From: Meloidogyne chitwoodi
Lineage: Eukaryota > Nematoda > Chromadorea > Rhabditida > Meloidogynidae
Length of the DNA: 64,000 bases
Direction: 5' to 3'
Assembly: GCA_015183035.1 (NCBI GenBank)
Contig: JACZZP010000011.1
Span: 496,001-560,000, forward strand
Under the pieces are notes generated by a model. It was not told where the DNA came from, ran no database searches, and saw only the letters and a list, made by a program, of their open reading frames with translations. The position numbers were made by a program, and so were the translations under genes. Below, piece after piece: positions 61,160 to 64,000 of the stretch (position 1 is the first letter of the stretch; each line of letters opens with the position of its first letter).

Positions 61160-61223
61160 GGGAGAACCAGCAAATTAGCTTTAGTCTTTAACAAACTTAC
61201 CAACCGATTCGGCTGGTTCTCCC
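61160..61223. repeat. Small palindrome, GGGAGAACCAGC ends
   Basis: GGGAGAACCAGC and GCTGGTTCTCCC are perfect inverted 12-mers 40 nt apart. It could be a minimal MITE or a structured site. Confidence 0.45.
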
Positions 61224-61289
61224 TTCCCTTTAATTACACACACTTTATTATATTTGTTTAATTGTGATAAATTTAGAGGGAAAAGAGTT

Positions 61290-61455
61290 TATTAAAAAGG
61301 GTACAAAACGGCGCGTCCCGGGAGTTGGCTCGCCTACTCTCGGGACCCAACGCCACCAGCGGAGCTGGAGTTTGATATGGCGCTCCTGGGTGGATTTCGA
61401 GGATCCGAAGGATCTTAGAAAAGTAAATCCCGAAATAATCCAGAGAGTGCCGAAG
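61290..61455. other. GC-rich island of unknown nature
   Basis: A segment of about 160 nt (CGGCGCGTCCCGGGAGTTGG ... CTCTCGGGACCCAACGCCAC) is far more GC-rich than anything around it. It has a small hairpin (GTCCCGGGAG with CTCTCGGGAC). Open frames exist on both strands, but none is recognisable. It may be a fragment of a repeat or of transferred DNA. Confidence 0.4.
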
Positions 61456-61466
61456 TAAAACTTCAA

Positions 61467-62151
61467 ACAAAAAATATATATTTAATAGAACATTTCCATA
61501 GTTTCACTCATACCAAAAAATTAAACAATTAACCGCCTCATCAATCACTTTTTCCACATACAAATTTACCCAAATAAATTCCTTAGCAAGGTTCGGCTTC
61601 AATAATCAACAAAAAATTTTTTTTACAACCCAAAAATATATTAAATAAATAACATGTTTTCTTCGCACATTTACCACACCCAAAAATCAAATTAATCAAA
61701 ACCCCTATCAATCAAAAATTAATTTTTGTGACCCAATCAGCATTAATTTCTCTTCGCCAATTTCTTCTTTATTTACGCCCAAATTAATTAAAGTAGCTAG
61801 CCAAATAATTACACTAAACAGAAACAAAATGTTAGCGCACGCGCAAATTAAGTGGTTTAAATCATGCATTAATTCATTATTACACAAACCAACTATTTAT
61901 TTAAACACCAATATTTGTCCAACTTTAATCATTTTAAAGCGCGCAAGTTTGTTCTCATGATATACGGGGGCAGGGGTACTATACAAATTGCTTTTTCTCT
62001 TTTTCTCTTTTGCACGTGCTATTTTTACATTTAAAAACTTTATTTTTTTTTTGCAATTTTTTTAAATTTAATAAAAAAATTTCATCACGTGCGCATTTTT
62101 TTTACAACTTTTTTAAATTAAATAAAAATTTCAGCACTGTAGTTTTTAAAA
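61467..62151. other. Gene-free stretch before the repeat-exon gene
   Basis: AT-rich sequence with CACGTG E-box palindromes at about 62013 and 62086 and otherwise no feature. Confidence 0.3.
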
Positions 62152-63019
62152 ATGCAAAGAAGTGGTCTGCAAAGAGCCCTAACAAATTTTAATGTTGTTT
62201 GCCGTGTCATGTTTGGAGGTCGACAGAGTGGAGCACGGCACTCATATGTATGGCACTTGCTGAATGAGGGTGAAAAATTGATGTTTGATCCTGAGCAGTT
62301 TGTTTTTTTGCACGTGCGGTTACTTTTTTTCCTTTCAGACAAACAGCACGTGCGCTGCTTGAAGAAATTATAGTGGAACATGTTCAGACGGTTCAGTTAC
62401 AGAATCCGAACCGTCTCGACAATGCTGTGAGGCATGGGAGAGCAAGACTATCTCGGCACACAATGCCATTGTATTCAGGTTTTAAAAATTTTTTATAAAT
62501 AATAAATCAAAGCTTGTAGCCAATCCAGCCAACGACATTCGTGGCCGATGCAACGTGCGGCGAAGGCAGCAGGGGCCAAGGCAGCAAAACATTGCTCGTG
62601 AAGCACGTGCGGTTTCTGAGGTATTTTTTGGTAGGGTAAAATAAAAATAATAAAACTTATCAGGAAATTGAAGCACGTGTGGATGACATTATCGCTCAAC
62701 TTGAAGCAAGTGCGGTTTCTGAGGTGTTTTTTGATAGGGTAAAATAAAAATAATAAAAACTCGTCAGGAAAATGAAGCACCTGTGGATGACATTGCCAAT
62801 CAATCTGAAGCACGTGCGGTACCTGAGGTATTTTTTGATAGGGTTATATTAAAATAATAAAACTTATCAGGAAATTGAAGCAAGTGTGGATGACATTATC
62901 GCTCAACTTGAAGCAAGTGCGGTTTTTGAGGTGTTTTTTGATAGGGTAAAATAAAAATAATAAAAACTCGTCAGGAAAATGAAGCACCTGTGGATAGTAT
63001 TAGACGAGTATTTAGATGA
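62152..63019 (+). CDS. Unrecognised gene with tandemly repeated exons (203 aa)
   Basis: Exons 62152-62297, 62339-62478, 62520-62620, 62664-62723, 62768-62827, 62871-62930 and 62975-63019 join in phase with tiny introns. The first part is basic (MQRSGLQRALTNFNVV; GGRQSGARHSYVWHLLNEGE). Exon 3 ends QQNIAREARAVSE. The next exons are 60-nt repeats coding EIEARVDDIIAQLEASAVSE, then ENEAPVDDIANQSEARAVPE, then the first type again, then a truncated second type that runs into a stop. I do not recognise the protein. The last exon overlaps the start of the helicase fragment in another frame, so this gene and the helicase have been fused by rearrangement. Confidence 0.45.
62664..63000 (+). repeat. Tandem exon-intron repeat, period about 104 nt (207-nt dimer)
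   Basis: Units start at 62664, 62768, 62871 and 62975. Each is a 60-nt open block plus an intron of about 43 nt (GTRTTTTTTGATAGGGT...CAG). Units 1 and 3 are one type and 2 and 4 another, so the array is a duplicated dimer. Donor and acceptor sites are retained in every complete unit. A partial unit (EARAVSE plus intron) precedes at 62601-62663. Confidence 0.8.
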
Positions 63020-63506
63020 GTTTCTGTACTCATTGAGTCCTAATGGGTTTCCATTGCATGAGTTGAGATTAAAGAAAAATGCTATAGTAATGTTAATTAG
63101 AAATTTGAATATAGAAAATGGTCTTTGTAATGGGACGAGAATGTTAGTTGAAGAAATGAGAACAAACTTGATAGTTTGTAGACTTTTGACTGGAGATAGA
63201 GTAGGTCAATTGGTTTATATTCCACGCATCACTTTGTGTTGTGATGGTGAATATCCATTTGATTTGTATAGGCACCAATTTCCATTGGTGCTAGCATTTG
63301 CTATGACTGTGAATAAAGCGCAAGGACAGACTTTGGAGAAACTAGGAATAGATTTAACTAAAGATGTGTTTAGTCATGGACAATTGTATGTGGCCCTTTC
63401 AAGGGTTAGATCTTGGCAAGCATTAAGTATTAGGTTATTAGCAAATAATAACGAGAGAAAAGTAATGAATGTTGTTTTTAAGGAAATTTTAGATGAGAAT
63501 GATTAG
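62979..63506 (+). pseudogene. C-terminal part of a Helitron/PIF1-type helicase
   Basis: The homology seems to begin at about residue 9 (DEYLDEFLYSLSPNGFPLHE) and runs to the natural stop. Motifs include LKKNAIVMLIRNL, NGLCNGTRM, FAMTVNKAQGQTLEKLG and LYVALSRVRSW, the last helicase motifs of PIF1-like enzymes in Helitron RepHel proteins. The Walker A and B motifs and the Rep domain are absent; an in-frame stop lies just upstream. The ATG at 62979 belongs to the repeat-exon unit, so the product as it stands is a truncated chimera. A host PIF1 origin is less likely because of the S-P-x-G-x-P-x-H-E-L lead-in typical of Helitrons. Confidence 0.75.
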
Positions 63507-64000
63507 ATTTAATGTTTTGTTTTTAGAGTTTAGTAATTAGATAATAGTAAAATTAATCGAAAGATCAAGAATTTAGTTTATGTATATTGTGAAGTTTAAA
63601 TGAAAGAGATAGTTGTATAAGTTCTTTAGAAAAATTTGGCGTTTTGTTATAATGAGTAACAGAAATATAGAATTGATTTGATTTTTACTACTCACCCATA
63701 ATTACTCACCCATAATATACTTTTTTTATTGTACCTTTTTTTGCATCATTTTATTTGTTTGTAAATTTTTTGTTTTGAATAAAATGTTTTTTTGACTTTA
63801 ACTTATTTTAATGAGATTTTGTTTAGCAAGATTAGATTCATAAAGTTATTTTTGTCTAAGTTTGTATTATTTTATAAAATGTTTTAATTAGATTTATTTT
63901 ATAGTAAGTAAAGTGTTTGCTGTTCGAATGTTTTAGACAATGTTTTTTTATTGATGTTTAGTGTTTTATATGTTTATGCGTTTAAGTTTTATTTATTTGA
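63507..64000. other. Sequence downstream of the helicase fragment
   Basis: Possible Helitron 3' end region. I could not identify a CTRR terminus with a preceding hairpin. Confidence 0.3.

Noticed and set aside
62118..62813. Minus-strand ORFs
   Set aside because: They are antisense to the repeat-exon gene, and their repeats simply mirror the plus-strand units.
63507..64000. Helitron 3' terminus
   Set aside because: I looked for a short hairpin followed by CTAG/CTRR and found no convincing pair.

Overview
The window looks like nuclear DNA of a nematode, most likely a plant-parasitic Meloidogyne-type species. The base composition is very AT-rich. Genes are split into many short exons by mostly tiny GT-AG introns. 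The content includes serpentine chemoreceptor-like GPCRs, a Kunitz protein, many small secreted proteins and a dense load of non-autonomous DNA transposons. The species call is inference; the exon structures below were spliced by hand and checked for reading phase.

Layout. 0.1-4.2 kb: two minus-strand genes, the second secreted. 5.5-24 kb: four tandem minus-strand copies (A, B, C, D) of a secreted multi-exon family I do not recognise. B (416 aa), C (498 aa) and D (335 aa) are intact; A has lost its signal-peptide exon and a splice donor. D carries a complete pogo-like transposon in an intron. 25.5-34.1 kb: small genes (a 125-aa unknown, a 46-aa and a 79-aa secreted protein, and a Kunitz protein whose domain is split by an acidic insertion), separated by nested palindromic elements. 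36.5-40.2 kb: two GPCR genes on the minus strand; a third copy lies at 59.7-60.9 kb on the plus strand. 42.85-45.9 kb: a complete 12-exon core-2/I-branching GT14 glycosyltransferase. 46.5-53.8 kb: two more members (E, F) of the secreted family, F with a one-base frameshift. 54.4-57.2 kb: a complete 14-exon ZNF598/Hel2-type RING E3 ligase. 57.7-58.2 kb: a glycine-rich secreted protein. 62.1-63.5 kb: a gene built partly of tandemly repeated exons, running into the C-terminal end of a Helitron/PIF1-type helicase.

Two themes stand out. First, the secreted family (A-F) shares a signal peptide, an early exon with an F-S-L-T-E-L-S-like motif, a K-E-K-N-L-F exon and, in most copies, a polar Ser/Gly/Arg tail. 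All six copies carry transposon insertions in introns and none in an exon. Second, the window is full of hAT-like elements with 8-bp target duplications. Many have subterminal arrays of one short motif, a different motif in each element, around one of two shared cores. Target duplications, nested insertions and one paralogous near-empty site make this insertion history readable directly.
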